A stretch of DNA of 6,588 bases, from positions 1 through 6,588 of the forward strand of contig JAGWVO010000202.1 in assembly GCA_018970845.1 (NCBI GenBank), written 5' to 3'. Below, piece after piece: positions 1-6,588 of the stretch. The position numbers and the translations under genes are program-made. This DNA is from Planctomycetota bacterium. Its GTDB lineage: Bacteria; Planctomycetota; Planctomycetia; Gemmatales; Gemmataceae. Numbering within the stretch: position 1 is the first letter of the stretch; each line of letters begins with the position of its first letter. The notes under the pieces are model-generated. The model was not told the DNA's origin. It worked only from the letters and a program-made list of their open reading frames with translations, and did not search any database.

Positions 1-415
1 CCCCCACCCACCGCGCCAAGGTTTCCTTGGTGACCACCACCAGGATGAGCACCACCAGGGTGGACCAGTGCGGCAGATGGTGGGGAGTCAGGATCTCGCG
101 AATGCTTTGGAAGGCGATCACCGCGGCGGCGGCAAGAAGCGCCAGCGACGCCACGATGCCCGCCAGTGCCTCCGCCTTGCCGTAGCCGTACGGATGCCGT
201 TCATCAGCCGGGGAATCGGCCACCCTCAGGCCCCCCCACACCACCAGCGAAGTCACGATGTCGGCCGTCGACTCGATTCCGTCGGCGATGAGGGCATAGG
301 AATTGCCGAAGAAACCGGCGATGACCTTGACGCAGGCCAGCGCGGCATTCACGGCGACCGCCACCAAGGGCACCGCCAACAGCTCGCCGGAAAAGGACCT
401 CGTTCCGTTGGTCAA
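1..415 (-). CDS. Cation diffusion facilitator (CDF) metal transporter, 3' part cut off by window edge
   Basis: This is the first 138 residues of an inner-membrane CDF transporter; the family exports divalent metals such as Zn2+, Fe2+, Mn2+ or Co2+ by proton exchange. Hydrophobic segments fall at about residues 12-36, 40-63, 84-103 and 118-129, matching TM1-TM4. TM2 carries the family signature SYALIADGIESTADIVTS (39-56), with D45, E48 and D52 where the family places its metal-site acidic or His residues. The loop DERHPYGYGKAEALAG (71-86) is the conserved HPYGxGKxE block. TM5, TM6 and the cytoplasmic C-terminal domain lie outside the window. No ATG is available: the frame is closed by a TAA at 457-455, and the best start is TTG at 415-413, with GGGGA six bases upstream. 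The metal cannot be read from this part. It lies 84 bases downstream of the amidohydrolase on the same strand. The family call is secure; the start is less so. Confidence 0.9.
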   Translation of the reverse strand, partial: MTNGTRSFSGELLAVPLVAVAVNAALACVKVIAGFFGNSYALIADGIESTADIVTSLVVWGGLRVADSPADERHPYGYGKAEALAGIVASLALLAAAAVIAFQSIREILTPHHLPHWSTLVVLILVVVTKETLARWVG

Positions 416-421
416 CGCTTG

Positions 422-426
422 TCCCC
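422..426 (-). promoter_or_regulatory. Ribosome binding site deciding the TTG start of the CDF gene
   Basis: GGGGA on the minus strand lies six bases before a TTG codon at 415-413. The CDF frame has no ATG or GTG between its upstream stop (457-455) and this point, so this weak Shine-Dalgarno match supports TTG as the start. A GTG 14 codons further in would fall inside TM1 and is less likely. Confidence 0.5.
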
Positions 427-460
427 GCGGGTCGACGGCCTTGTTGCGAACCGATTACCC

Positions 461-485
461 GCAAAAGTTACAGGCAAACGGCCTG
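461..485 (-). terminator. Small hairpin between amidohydrolase and CDF genes, possible weak terminator or attenuator
   Basis: Read on the minus strand, CAGGC (485-481), a five-base loop, then GCCTG (475-471) form a short stem that a G-T pair may extend. TAACTTTTGC (470-461) follows. The stem begins about 15 bases after the amidohydrolase stop codon. The stem is short and the T run is interrupted, so at most partial termination is expected; read-through into the CDF gene is plausible. Confidence 0.3.
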
Positions 486-499
486 CCCCGGCAACCCGG

Positions 500-2212
500 T
501 CACCTCGACTGGTGAACGGTTCGCCCTTCCTTGATCGTTTCCACCACCTTGAGGTCCATGATTCTGTCGGGAGGAATCGTGAGCGGGTTGGCCGAGAGGA
601 TCACGAAATCGGCGAGCTTTCCAGGCTCGATGGTTCCCTTGCGCGCCTCCTCGCCATACTGCCACGCCGCGTTCGCCGTCAGCGCCTTGATGGCATCGGC
701 CATCGAAACCCTCTGGTCGGGCCCGATGATATCGCCACTGCGTGATTTGCGCGTCACGCATGATGACAGGATCCTGATGGAATCGGGCAATGCGACGGGA
801 GCGTCGTGGTGCGAGGTCCAGCGCATGTTCCTTTTCATGGCCGAGACCGCCGGGCTGATGCGATAGGCTCTTTCCTTGCCAAGTGTCTCGTCGCGGTGCC
901 AGTCGCCCCAGTAATAGGTGTGCATGCTGAAGAACGACGGAATGATTCCCATCTGGGCCATCTCGTCGAGTTGGTCCTCCCTCACCGTCTGGGCGTGGAT
1001 CATCACCGGCCGGATCGACTTGAGTTGGTCGGGTTCCCCCGCCTGCTTCAGCGCCGCGATGTACTGGTCGCTGGCGGCGTCGCCATTGCAATGGGCCAGT
1101 ATCTGGATCTTTTTGGCCACCGCCTGCCTGATCACCGGAAACAGCACCCCGTCGGTGAAGGTGGGATAGCCGCGGTATTGTTCACCCTGGCCGGGGGGCG
1201 GAACCTTGTAAGGCTTGGTCAGCCAGGCCGTCTTGCCGGAGGGAGAACCGTCGAGGTTCACCTTGAAGCCGCCGACGCGGAACCTTCCCTTGTAATCGGG
1301 CCCGTGCCAGCGGGGATCGAGTTCGGCCTTGCCGGCGAAAGGGTCCTGGTACGCCACGACATCGAGGCGGAATCGGCCGTTCATCGCGGCTTCGCCGAGG
1401 GCCGCCACCTCCTCGGCCGAGGCCCGCCCCTCCTGAACGGTCGTGTAGCCGAAGGAGGCGCAGGCATCCTGCCCCTTCTCCATGAAATAATCCATGTTGC
1501 CGCGGCTGACGAACGGCAGGACGCTGCCCATCAGCACCTTGAGCCAAGCCGTTTCCTCCAGCACTCCGTTGGGGGTTTTTCCATCCTCCTCCCGGCGGAT
1601 CACGCCGCCGTGCGGATTGGGGGTTGAAGCGGTAATGCCGACAATTTGGAGCGCCTTGGTATTGATTGCTCCCAGATGCCCCGACTGGTGGATGAGCACC
1701 ACGGGCTGGTCTTGGGATACCTTGTCAAGATCGTGCCGGGTGGGGTGCCGCCTTTCCTTCAACTGGGCGTCATCGTAACCAAAGCCGATGATCACCCGGG
1801 CCCCGCCGATCCGCTTGGCCGCTTCCGATTCGGCCCATTTCCTGAGCGTCACGGATAACGCGGCGATGCTGTCGCAGGTGCCATCGGGAGGAGGGAGCAG
1901 GTTGGCCACCGAACGCTGCAGGCCAACGGCGATCATGTGCCCGTGGGAATCGATGAATCCGGGAAGCAGGGCCTTGCCATCAAGGTCGATGAGCTTCGTT
2001 GCTTCCCCTTTGAACCTCATCACCTCGGCCTTGGCGCCCACGGCGACAATCTTCCCGGCCTTGACAGCGACCGCCTCGGCCAATGGGGCCTTGTCAACCA
2101 CCGTGATGATGGGGCCTCCGGCGTAAATGGCGTCGGCTGCCTCGGCCGCGAGTCCGCAAGAGACCGGAAAAGTTGCCGCGAACACCACCAACCATGAAAA
2201 TCGACCGTTCAT
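500..2212 (-). CDS. Exported amidohydrolase, YtcJ-like (Amidohydro_3 family)
   Basis: A 570-residue metal-dependent hydrolase of the amidohydrolase superfamily, normal in length for YtcJ-like proteins. The N-terminus has R4, a hydrophobic core (about 7-22) and Ala-rich cleavage options near residues 22-26, so it is probably secreted to the periplasm. C19 is preceded by P-V-S, a poor lipobox. After the N-terminal beta part comes GFIDSHGHM with the metal-binding HxH at H90/H92. Further family blocks are SGHLGAINTKAL (from 178), GFKVNLDGS (K317, D322), ILAHCNGDA (H374), IHAQ (H406) and HHDAPV (D470), ending in GTIEPGKLADFVILS, typical of this superfamily. All expected catalytic positions appear intact. 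Family members act on amide, urea or ring C-N bonds; the substrate here is unknown. I chose the ATG at 2212-2210 because GGAGG lies six bases upstream; an in-frame TTG 18 bases earlier would place that site inside the gene. It is divergent from the PSCyt/DUF1501 operon. Confidence 0.93.
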   Translation of the reverse strand: MNGRFSWLVVFAATFPVSCGLAAEAADAIYAGGPIITVVDKAPLAEAVAVKAGKIVAVGAKAEVMRFKGEATKLIDLDGKALLPGFIDSHGHMIAVGLQRSVANLLPPPDGTCDSIAALSVTLRKWAESEAAKRIGGARVIIGFGYDDAQLKERRHPTRHDLDKVSQDQPVVLIHQSGHLGAINTKALQIVGITASTPNPHGGVIRREEDGKTPNGVLEETAWLKVLMGSVLPFVSRGNMDYFMEKGQDACASFGYTTVQEGRASAEEVAALGEAAMNGRFRLDVVAYQDPFAGKAELDPRWHGPDYKGRFRVGGFKVNLDGSPSGKTAWLTKPYKVPPPGQGEQYRGYPTFTDGVLFPVIRQAVAKKIQILAHCNGDAASDQYIAALKQAGEPDQLKSIRPVMIHAQTVREDQLDEMAQMGIIPSFFSMHTYYWGDWHRDETLGKERAYRISPAVSAMKRNMRWTSHHDAPVALPDSIRILSSCVTRKSRSGDIIGPDQRVSMADAIKALTANAAWQYGEEARKGTIEPGKLADFVILSANPLTIPPDRIMDLKVVETIKEGRTVHQSR

Positions 2213-2218
2213 CAAAGG

Positions 2219-2223
2219 CCTCC
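2219..2223 (-). promoter_or_regulatory. Ribosome binding site fixing the amidohydrolase start
   Basis: A consensus GGAGG on the minus strand, six bases before the ATG at 2212-2210. It rules against the in-frame TTG at 2230-2228, which would put six residues in front of an otherwise well-formed signal peptide. Confidence 0.8.
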
Positions 2224-2512
2224 ATACCAACGGCTAGAGACCATCATTCAACCATGCTGATGAAAGTCCATGCCCTGAAACGATTGTCCGAGCACGGAAG
2301 CATCCCGACAACCCTGCCGATGTCGATCCCCGCCCGTCTTTGCCCTTGGCCGATGGGCTGGGAAATCCGCGCCATAACTTCCTAATCATCAACCCGATGA
2401 GTGTTTGGTGTGGCGGCGTCATCCTGAAAGGTTAGGATTGATTGAGCGTTGCCGCCCGCTGGCGCCGATGATTTTTCCGTGACAGCCGCGCACAATGCCT
2501 TCCCGGGAATTC

Positions 2513-2517
2513 AGGAG
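2513..2517 (+). promoter_or_regulatory. Ribosome binding site of the PSCyt/PSD1 gene
   Basis: AGGAG ends 11 bases before the ATG at 2529, slightly longer than ideal spacing. This ATG begins a short but normal signal peptide, which supports it. No alternative in-frame start gives a better context. Confidence 0.6.
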
Positions 2518-2528
2518 CGACAACGCGC

Positions 2529-5060
2529 ATGCGCGCCCCCCTGGCCCTTGCCTTGGCCATGATCATTCCCTTGGACTTGCGCTCCGAGGAATCCAAGGGA
2601 ATCGCGTTTTTTGAATCAAGGATCAGGCCCGTTCTCATCCAGCATTGCCTGGCCTGTCATTCCGCCGAGGCGGCCAAGGCGGGAAAGTTGAAAGGCGGCC
2701 TGTTTCTCGACACGCGTGAGGGAATCATCAAGGGCGGGGAAAGCGGACCGGCGGTGGTTCCAGGCAAGACCTCCGAAGGCCTGCTGCTGAAGTCGATGCG
2801 CCACGCATCCGATGCCCCGCGGATGCCCCCTTCCGGAAAATTGCCAGGGGCCGTCGTCGCCGATTTCGAGGCATGGATCAAAATGGGCGCCCCCGACCCT
2901 CGAAAGGGTGCTCCCTCCGCCGTGAAAAAAGGCCTGGGCATCGAGGAAGGCAGGCGCTTCTGGTCGATGATTCCGCCGGCCATGCCAAAAGTTCCCATGG
3001 TCGCACGAACCGACTGGCCTCGGGGAGATGTCGACCGATTCGTGCAAGCGGCCCGGGAGGCCAAGGGAATCAACCCCGCCGGTGATGCCGACAGGCGAAC
3101 CCTGGCCCGGCGGGTCAGCTTCGACCTTGTGGGCCTGCCGCCAGAACCGGCGCTCGTCGAGGAATTCGCCTCGGACCCCGACCCTTCAGCCTACGAACGG
3201 CTCGTCGACAAACTGCTGGCGTCATCCCACTTCGGGGAACATTGGGGTCGCCACTGGCTGGATGCCGCGCGGTACGCCGACAGCAACGGCAGGGACAGGA
3301 ATATCTTCTGGTTCCATGCCTGGCGCTACCGCGACCATGTGATCGACAGCTTCAACATGGATGTCCCATACGACCGTTTCCTGCGCGAGCAGGTCGCCGG
3401 CGACCTGCTTCCGGCCGGCGATCCGCGACAGGCCGACCGCCAAAGGATCGCCACGGGATTCCTCGCCATGGGCCCCAAGGCGTTCGAGGAATCCAAGCCC
3501 GATGTGTTCAGGATGGATGTCATCGATGAGCAAATCGAGGTGATCGGCAGGTCGATCCTCGGGCTTTCGATCGGTTGCGCCCGCTGCCACGACCACAAGT
3601 TCGATCCGATACCAACCCGCGATTATTACGCCATCGCCGGCATCCTTGGCGGAACAGAAACGCTTTACGGGCATGGCACCCGCGGCATCAAGGCCACGGC
3701 GTTCCACAACACGGCGCTCCAACCGGTGGGGCCCGACGCCCCGAGGCTTGCCAAGGCCGGACAGGAATATTTCGACACGCTGCAGGCCCTCACCCTGAAG
3801 CAGAACACAGCCCGGTCCGACCGGTACCGGGTGGTCCGCCAGCTATCCGACGCCAAGGTGCAACTGGCCAAGCCAGGCGCCGATGTGGCGAAACTCCAGC
3901 CCGAGATCGACCGCCTCAACGCGCTCATTGGCGAGTGGGACAAGAAGGTCAAGGCCGCGGAGGCGGAATTGTCGGACTGGCAGGACCATGCTCCCGAGAT
4001 GCCAGGCTGGGCGATGGCCGCCCGCGACAAACCGGCTCCGGGAAATTGCCGAATTCATGTCCGCGGCGAGGTGACCAACCTGGGCGAGGAGGTGCCCCGC
4101 GGAGTGCTTCAGGTGCTCCCCAACCCCGCGGGGCGGATTCCCGCCTCCGCGAGCGGCCGCCGGGAGTTGGCCGATTGGCTGGCCAGCGCGGACAACCCGC
4201 TCACGGCACGGGTCTATGTCAACCGTGTCTGGCAGCACCTGTTCGGACAGGGCCTTGTCACGACGCCCGACGACTTCGGAGTGAATGGCTCCAGGCCTTC
4301 CCACCCCCAACTGCTCGACTACCTCGCCCTGCGGTTCATCGGCCTGGGATGGAGCACCAAGAAACTTGTCAGGGAACTGGTCACCAGCCGGGCGTACCGA
4401 CTTTCATCCCAACCTGTTTCCGCGTCGCTCGCCGCGGATCCCGAAAACACCCTCGTCTGGCGGATGTCCCCGAGGCGGTTGGACGCCGAGTCGCTCCGCG
4501 ACGCCATCCTGGTGGTTGGCGGCAGGCTCAATCCGGCCCGGCCTTCAACGGAAATCCTTGCCGCGGTGCATCCCTTTCGCCATGGCGAATTCACGACATT
4601 CAAGCCCCAGTTTGGGCAGGAACTGTATGACAGCCCGCACCGGGGAGTCTACCTCCCCGTCATCCGCGGATTGCCGCCGGAAATGTTCCAACTGTTCGAT
4701 TTCCCATCGGCGGAGCGCCCCACCTCCAGGCGGGAGGAAAGCACGGTTCCCGCCCAAGCCCTGTTTTTCATGAACAGCCCCTGGGTGATTTCGGAATCGC
4801 GGCGCGCCGCCGCGGGCCTGCTCTCGAACCCGACGCGGGAAGACGCGCCCCTGGTGATCCAACTGTTTGAGCGGGCCTTCAGCCGAAAGCCGACGCAGGA
4901 CGAGTTGAAGCAGGCCTTGGCGTACCTTTCAGGTCCCTCCGACGCGGCTTCCACCGGCCCGGTCCATGCCGGCAAGGCGGAAGCCGACACAAGGTCCGAA
5001 CGATGGACGAGCCTTGTGCAAGCCATTCTGGGAAGCGCGGAATTCCGCACGCTGAGGTAA
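2529..5060 (+). CDS. Planctomycete cytochrome PSCyt1-PSCyt2-PSD1 (DUF1549/DUF1553) domain protein
   Basis: An 843-residue exported protein with the standard order of this family. A short Sec-type signal (R2, hydrophobic 4-16) is followed by a PSCyt1 c-type cytochrome domain (about 25-125) with haem motif CLACH (C40, C43, H44), the blocks GGLFLDTREG and ESGPAVVPGK, and a likely distal ligand M99 in RMPP. The PSCyt2/DUF1549 domain (about 165-375) contains SSHFGEHWGRHWLDAARYAD and a second haem motif CARCH (C350, C353, H354) within GCARCHDHKFDPI. A stretch of about 430-485 is rich in heptad-like charged and Leu positions and may be a coiled coil. The PSD1/DUF1553 domain (about 540-800) includes RELADWLASADNPLTARVYV and NRVWQHLFGQGLVTTPDDFG. 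There is no extra LamG-type or beta-sandwich insert, so this is a compact form. Both CxxCH motifs are intact, so covalent haem in the periplasm is expected; the reaction is unknown. The DUF1501 gene follows after 5 bases, its usual partner. Confidence 0.96.
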   Translation: MRAPLALALAMIIPLDLRSEESKGIAFFESRIRPVLIQHCLACHSAEAAKAGKLKGGLFLDTREGIIKGGESGPAVVPGKTSEGLLLKSMRHASDAPRMPPSGKLPGAVVADFEAWIKMGAPDPRKGAPSAVKKGLGIEEGRRFWSMIPPAMPKVPMVARTDWPRGDVDRFVQAAREAKGINPAGDADRRTLARRVSFDLVGLPPEPALVEEFASDPDPSAYERLVDKLLASSHFGEHWGRHWLDAARYADSNGRDRNIFWFHAWRYRDHVIDSFNMDVPYDRFLREQVAGDLLPAGDPRQADRQRIATGFLAMGPKAFEESKPDVFRMDVIDEQIEVIGRSILGLSIGCARCHDHKFDPIPTRDYYAIAGILGGTETLYGHGTRGIKATAFHNTALQPVGPDAPRLAKAGQEYFDTLQALTLKQNTARSDRYRVVRQLSDAKVQLAKPGADVAKLQPEIDRLNALIGEWDKKVKAAEAELSDWQDHAPEMPGWAMAARDKPAPGNCRIHVRGEVTNLGEEVPRGVLQVLPNPAGRIPASASGRRELADWLASADNPLTARVYVNRVWQHLFGQGLVTTPDDFGVNGSRPSHPQLLDYLALRFIGLGWSTKKLVRELVTSRAYRLSSQPVSASLAADPENTLVWRMSPRRLDAESLRDAILVVGGRLNPARPSTEILAAVHPFRHGEFTTFKPQFGQELYDSPHRGVYLPVIRGLPPEMFQLFDFPSAERPTSRREESTVPAQALFFMNSPWVISESRRAAAGLLSNPTREDAPLVIQLFERAFSRKPTQDELKQALAYLSGPSDAASTGPVHAGKAEADTRSERWTSLVQAILGSAEFRTLR
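5054..5057 (+). promoter_or_regulatory. Ribosome binding site inside the end of the PSCyt/PSD1 gene, driving DUF1501
   Basis: GAGG lies within the last codons of the upstream gene (CTG AGG TAA), eight bases before the ATG at 5066. A site overlapping the upstream stop, with only five bases between the genes, points to translational coupling. It also supports 5066 over the in-frame ATG at 5003, which would lie inside the upstream gene and hide the Tat motif behind 21 extra residues. Confidence 0.65.
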
Positions 5061-5065
5061 GCCCC

Positions 5066-6415
5066 ATGAAACCATCCCGCCGTCAACTCCTGAGGTCCGC
5101 GTCGGCCGGTTTCGGCCATGTCGCCTTCGCGGGACTTGCCGCCGCTGATGCCGCGAAAAATCCGCTGGCCCCCAAGGCCGGCAATTTCCAAGCCAGGGCC
5201 AGTCGCGTCATTTTCCTCTGCATGCGTGGCGGCCCGAGCCACATGGAAACCTTCGACCCGAAACCCCGCCTCAATGCCGATCACGGCAAACCCGGAAAAA
5301 TACCCAATTGCAAGCTTCTCGGGTCGAGGTGGCCGTTCAAGAAGTCCGGCCAGAGCGGAATCGAGGTTGTCGAACTGCTCCCCGAAACGGCCAAGCTCGC
5401 CGACAAACTCTGCGTGCTTCGCGGCATGCACACCGACAACGAGAACCATCCCCAGGCCTTGGAACAACTTCACACGGGAAGCTTCCAGTTCGTTCGCCCC
5501 AGCCTCGGTTCATGGGTGCTGTACGGACTAGGAAATGAGAACCAGAACCTCCCCGGATTCGTCAGCATCAACCCGCTCACGGCCCTGGGCGGCAGGCGAT
5601 ACTACCAGAGCGCCTTCCTGCCGGCGGCTTGCTCGGCCACCCTCATGGGAGATGCCCAAAGGCCTTCCGCCAACGCCTCGATCGGCAATCTCGCTAGCCC
5701 ACGCCTGACGGGTCGGGCCCAGCGGGAGCAACTCGACTTGATGCAGTCGATGAACCGCGACTTCGCCGCGAAGACCGCCGACCCCCGCGTCGAGGGACTC
5801 ATCCAGAGCTATGAACTCGCCTTCCGAATGCAGGACGAGTTGCCCAAGGTGCTTGATGTGCGCCAGGAGTCGAAGGAGACCCTCGCGCTTTACGGCATCG
5901 CCAATCCCACCTCCGGCTCCTTCGCCCAGCAGTGCCTGCTTGCCCGCCGGCTTGTCGAGGCGGGAGTCCGGTTCGTTGAAATCTCGCACCTCGAATGGGA
6001 TCTCCACGGATCTCTCAATTCGGGCATGGTCCGGAACTGCGCCCAGATCGACCGGCCCGTCGCGGCCCTTCTCATCGACCTTGAGCGGAGGGGCCTGCTC
6101 GAGGAAACCCTTGTCATTTGGGGCGGTGAATTCGGACGCACCCCTGAGGATCCGACACAGGACGGCCGGGGCCACAACAACAAGGGCTACTGCATGTGGC
6201 TAGCGGGGGGCGGCGTCCGCGGCGGCCATGTTCATGGAGCCACCGATGAGCATGGCTACGAGGCCGTCGAAGGCAAGGTGCACACCCATGACCTCCATGC
6301 GACGATCCTGCACCTGCTGGGCCTCGACCATGAGCGCCTCACCTACCGCCATGGCGGCCGGGACTACCGCCTCACCGATGTGCATGGCACTGTCGTGAAG
6401 CAAATCATCGCCTGA
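5066..6415 (+). CDS. DUF1501 family protein with Tat signal peptide
   Basis: A 449-residue protein, full length for DUF1501, a family related to the alkaline phosphatase/sulfatase superfamily. The N-terminus MKPSRRQLLRSASAGFG has a twin-arginine motif (R5, R6) followed by a mild hydrophobic stretch and Ala-rich cleavage options near residue 28, so Tat export of a folded, possibly metal-loaded protein is likely. Family blocks follow in order: MRGGPSHMETFDPKP (53-67), LRGMHTDNENHP, WDLHG (D312, H314), GGEFGRTP (353-360), DGRGHNNKG (366-374), ATDEHGY (392-398) and VHTHDLHATILHLLGLDH (405 onward), with a C-terminus RLTDVHG. These acidic and His residues are the plausible metal and active-site ligands. 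E61 stands where many members have Asp. The start is the ATG just after the PSD1 stop. Substrate and reaction are unknown; pairing with a PSCyt/PSD1 protein is the rule in Planctomycetes and Verrucomicrobia. Confidence 0.96.
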   Translation: MKPSRRQLLRSASAGFGHVAFAGLAAADAAKNPLAPKAGNFQARASRVIFLCMRGGPSHMETFDPKPRLNADHGKPGKIPNCKLLGSRWPFKKSGQSGIEVVELLPETAKLADKLCVLRGMHTDNENHPQALEQLHTGSFQFVRPSLGSWVLYGLGNENQNLPGFVSINPLTALGGRRYYQSAFLPAACSATLMGDAQRPSANASIGNLASPRLTGRAQREQLDLMQSMNRDFAAKTADPRVEGLIQSYELAFRMQDELPKVLDVRQESKETLALYGIANPTSGSFAQQCLLARRLVEAGVRFVEISHLEWDLHGSLNSGMVRNCAQIDRPVAALLIDLERRGLLEETLVIWGGEFGRTPEDPTQDGRGHNNKGYCMWLAGGGVRGGHVHGATDEHGYEAVEGKVHTHDLHATILHLLGLDHERLTYRHGGRDYRLTDVHGTVVKQIIA

Positions 6416-6435
6416 GGGGCCGCCTTGGCGTTTCC

Positions 6436-6467
6436 GGATTTCAATGGAAGAAATCCTTCTATTTTTT
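6436..6467 (+). terminator. Rho-independent-type terminator after the PSCyt/DUF1501 operon
   Basis: GGATTTC (6436-6442) and GAAATCC (6450-6456) form a perfect seven-base-pair stem with a seven-base loop, followed by TTCTATTTTTT (6457-6467). It starts 21 bases after the DUF1501 stop codon, the expected place for an operon end. The stem has only three G-C pairs, so efficiency may be moderate. Confidence 0.65.
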
Positions 6468-6516
6468 ACTCTCAATGGAAAATTCCCCAACCCTCATCCA
6501 CGAACCAGGAAAACGC

Positions 6517-6588
6517 ATGGGCGGACGCAACAGGCCCGCAAAGGGCAATGAACCGCGAAACCTGAAAAGCGGTGGCGAAAGAATGCTT
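6517..6588 (+). CDS. Possible start of an unrecognised gene, cut off by window edge
   Basis: An ATG at 6517, with AGGA six bases upstream (6507-6510), opens 24 codons that stay open to the window end. The N-terminus (MGGRNRPAKGNEPRNLKSGG) is strongly basic and polar, with no signal peptide visible so far. I do not recognise it. It follows the terminator at 6436-6467, so it would be a separate transcription unit, with its promoter in or near the AT-richer stretch 6430-6485. The fragment is too short to exclude a chance frame. Confidence 0.4.
   Translation, partial: MGGRNRPAKGNEPRNLKSGGERML

Larger units (their letters stand above)
2213..2528. other. Divergent intergenic region with no convincing gene
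   Basis: These 316 bases separate the start codons of the minus-strand amidohydrolase and the plus-strand PSCyt/PSD1 gene, so promoters for both should lie here. I see no clear -35/-10 pair in either direction. The region is less GC-rich around 2375-2445 than the flanking genes, which fits a promoter area. Two short open frames (2254-2385 plus; 2422-2234 minus) lack a good ribosome binding site and any recognisable protein features. Two perfect palindromes lie near the plus-strand start: TTCCCGGGAA at 2500-2509, and CGCGCATGCGCG at 2524-2535, which runs over the start codon into the gene. Confidence 0.6.

Noticed and set aside
806..1627. 273-codon plus-strand open frame opposite the amidohydrolase
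   Set aside because: The minus-strand amidohydrolase has all its catalytic motifs across this interval; the antisense translation shows no recognisable features.
2173..2385. 70-codon plus-strand open frame across the divergent region
   Set aside because: It overlaps the amidohydrolase signal-peptide codons on the other strand, has no Shine-Dalgarno sequence at any of its ATGs, and resembles no protein I know.
2234..2422. 62-codon minus-strand open frame ending 21 bases before the amidohydrolase start
   Set aside because: It could be imagined as a leader peptide, but it has no proper ribosome binding site, a composition rich in Ser, Gly and Arg typical of non-coding GC-rich DNA, and no recognisable motif.
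2391..2450. Partial inverted similarity between the AATCATCAACC and GGTTAGGATTGATT stretches in the divergent region
   Set aside because: The match is gapped and imperfect on both arms, so I could not support an operator or hairpin from it.
3575..4630. 351-codon plus-strand frame inside the PSCyt/PSD1 gene
   Set aside because: It is an out-of-frame shadow of the real gene, rich in Pro, Arg and Gly with no domain; the PSCyt/PSD1 frame is continuous through this stretch, so no frameshift needs explaining.
4649..5473. 274-codon minus-strand open frame opposite the PSD1/DUF1501 junction
   Set aside because: It is antisense to two well-supported conserved genes; long antisense frames are expected in GC-rich coding DNA. 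The translation shows no family motif.

Overview
The window is GC-rich bacterial chromosomal DNA. It most likely comes from a planctomycete or a related PVC bacterium such as a verrucomicrobium. The main evidence is a gene pair that is heavily expanded in those phyla: a Planctomycete-cytochrome (PSCyt1/PSCyt2-PSD1, also DUF1549/DUF1553) protein followed directly by a DUF1501 protein. The phylum is an inference from family distribution; there is no rRNA or other marker gene here.

Layout. Positions 1-415 (minus strand) hold the N-terminal part of a cation diffusion facilitator transporter that runs off the left edge. Positions 500-2212 (minus strand) hold an exported amidohydrolase of the YtcJ-like type. 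Positions 2213-2528 are a divergent intergenic region with no convincing gene. Positions 2529-5060 (plus strand) encode an 843-residue exported protein with two CxxCH haem motifs. Positions 5066-6415 (plus strand) encode a 449-residue twin-arginine (Tat) exported DUF1501 protein. A hairpin followed by a T-rich run (6436-6467) then closes the transcription unit. A further small reading frame may start at 6517 and leave by the right edge.

How the genes fit together. The PSCyt/PSD1 and DUF1501 genes are 5 bases apart, and the ribosome binding site of the second lies in the last codons of the first. They therefore look like a translationally coupled two-gene operon whose products both act outside the cytoplasmic membrane, one exported as an unfolded c-type cytochrome and the other probably through Tat. 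The biochemical role of this pair is not established to my knowledge. The amidohydrolase is also exported and is transcribed divergently from the shared 316-base region, so co-regulation is possible but unproven. The CDF gene lies downstream of the amidohydrolase on the same strand, with an 84-base gap containing a small hairpin, and may be read from the same transcript.

I found no tRNA, rRNA, CRISPR array, insertion sequence or phage element. The region reads as ordinary chromosomal sequence of its group. The most interesting part is the functionally uncharacterised PSCyt/DUF1501 pair, not a clearly novel system.
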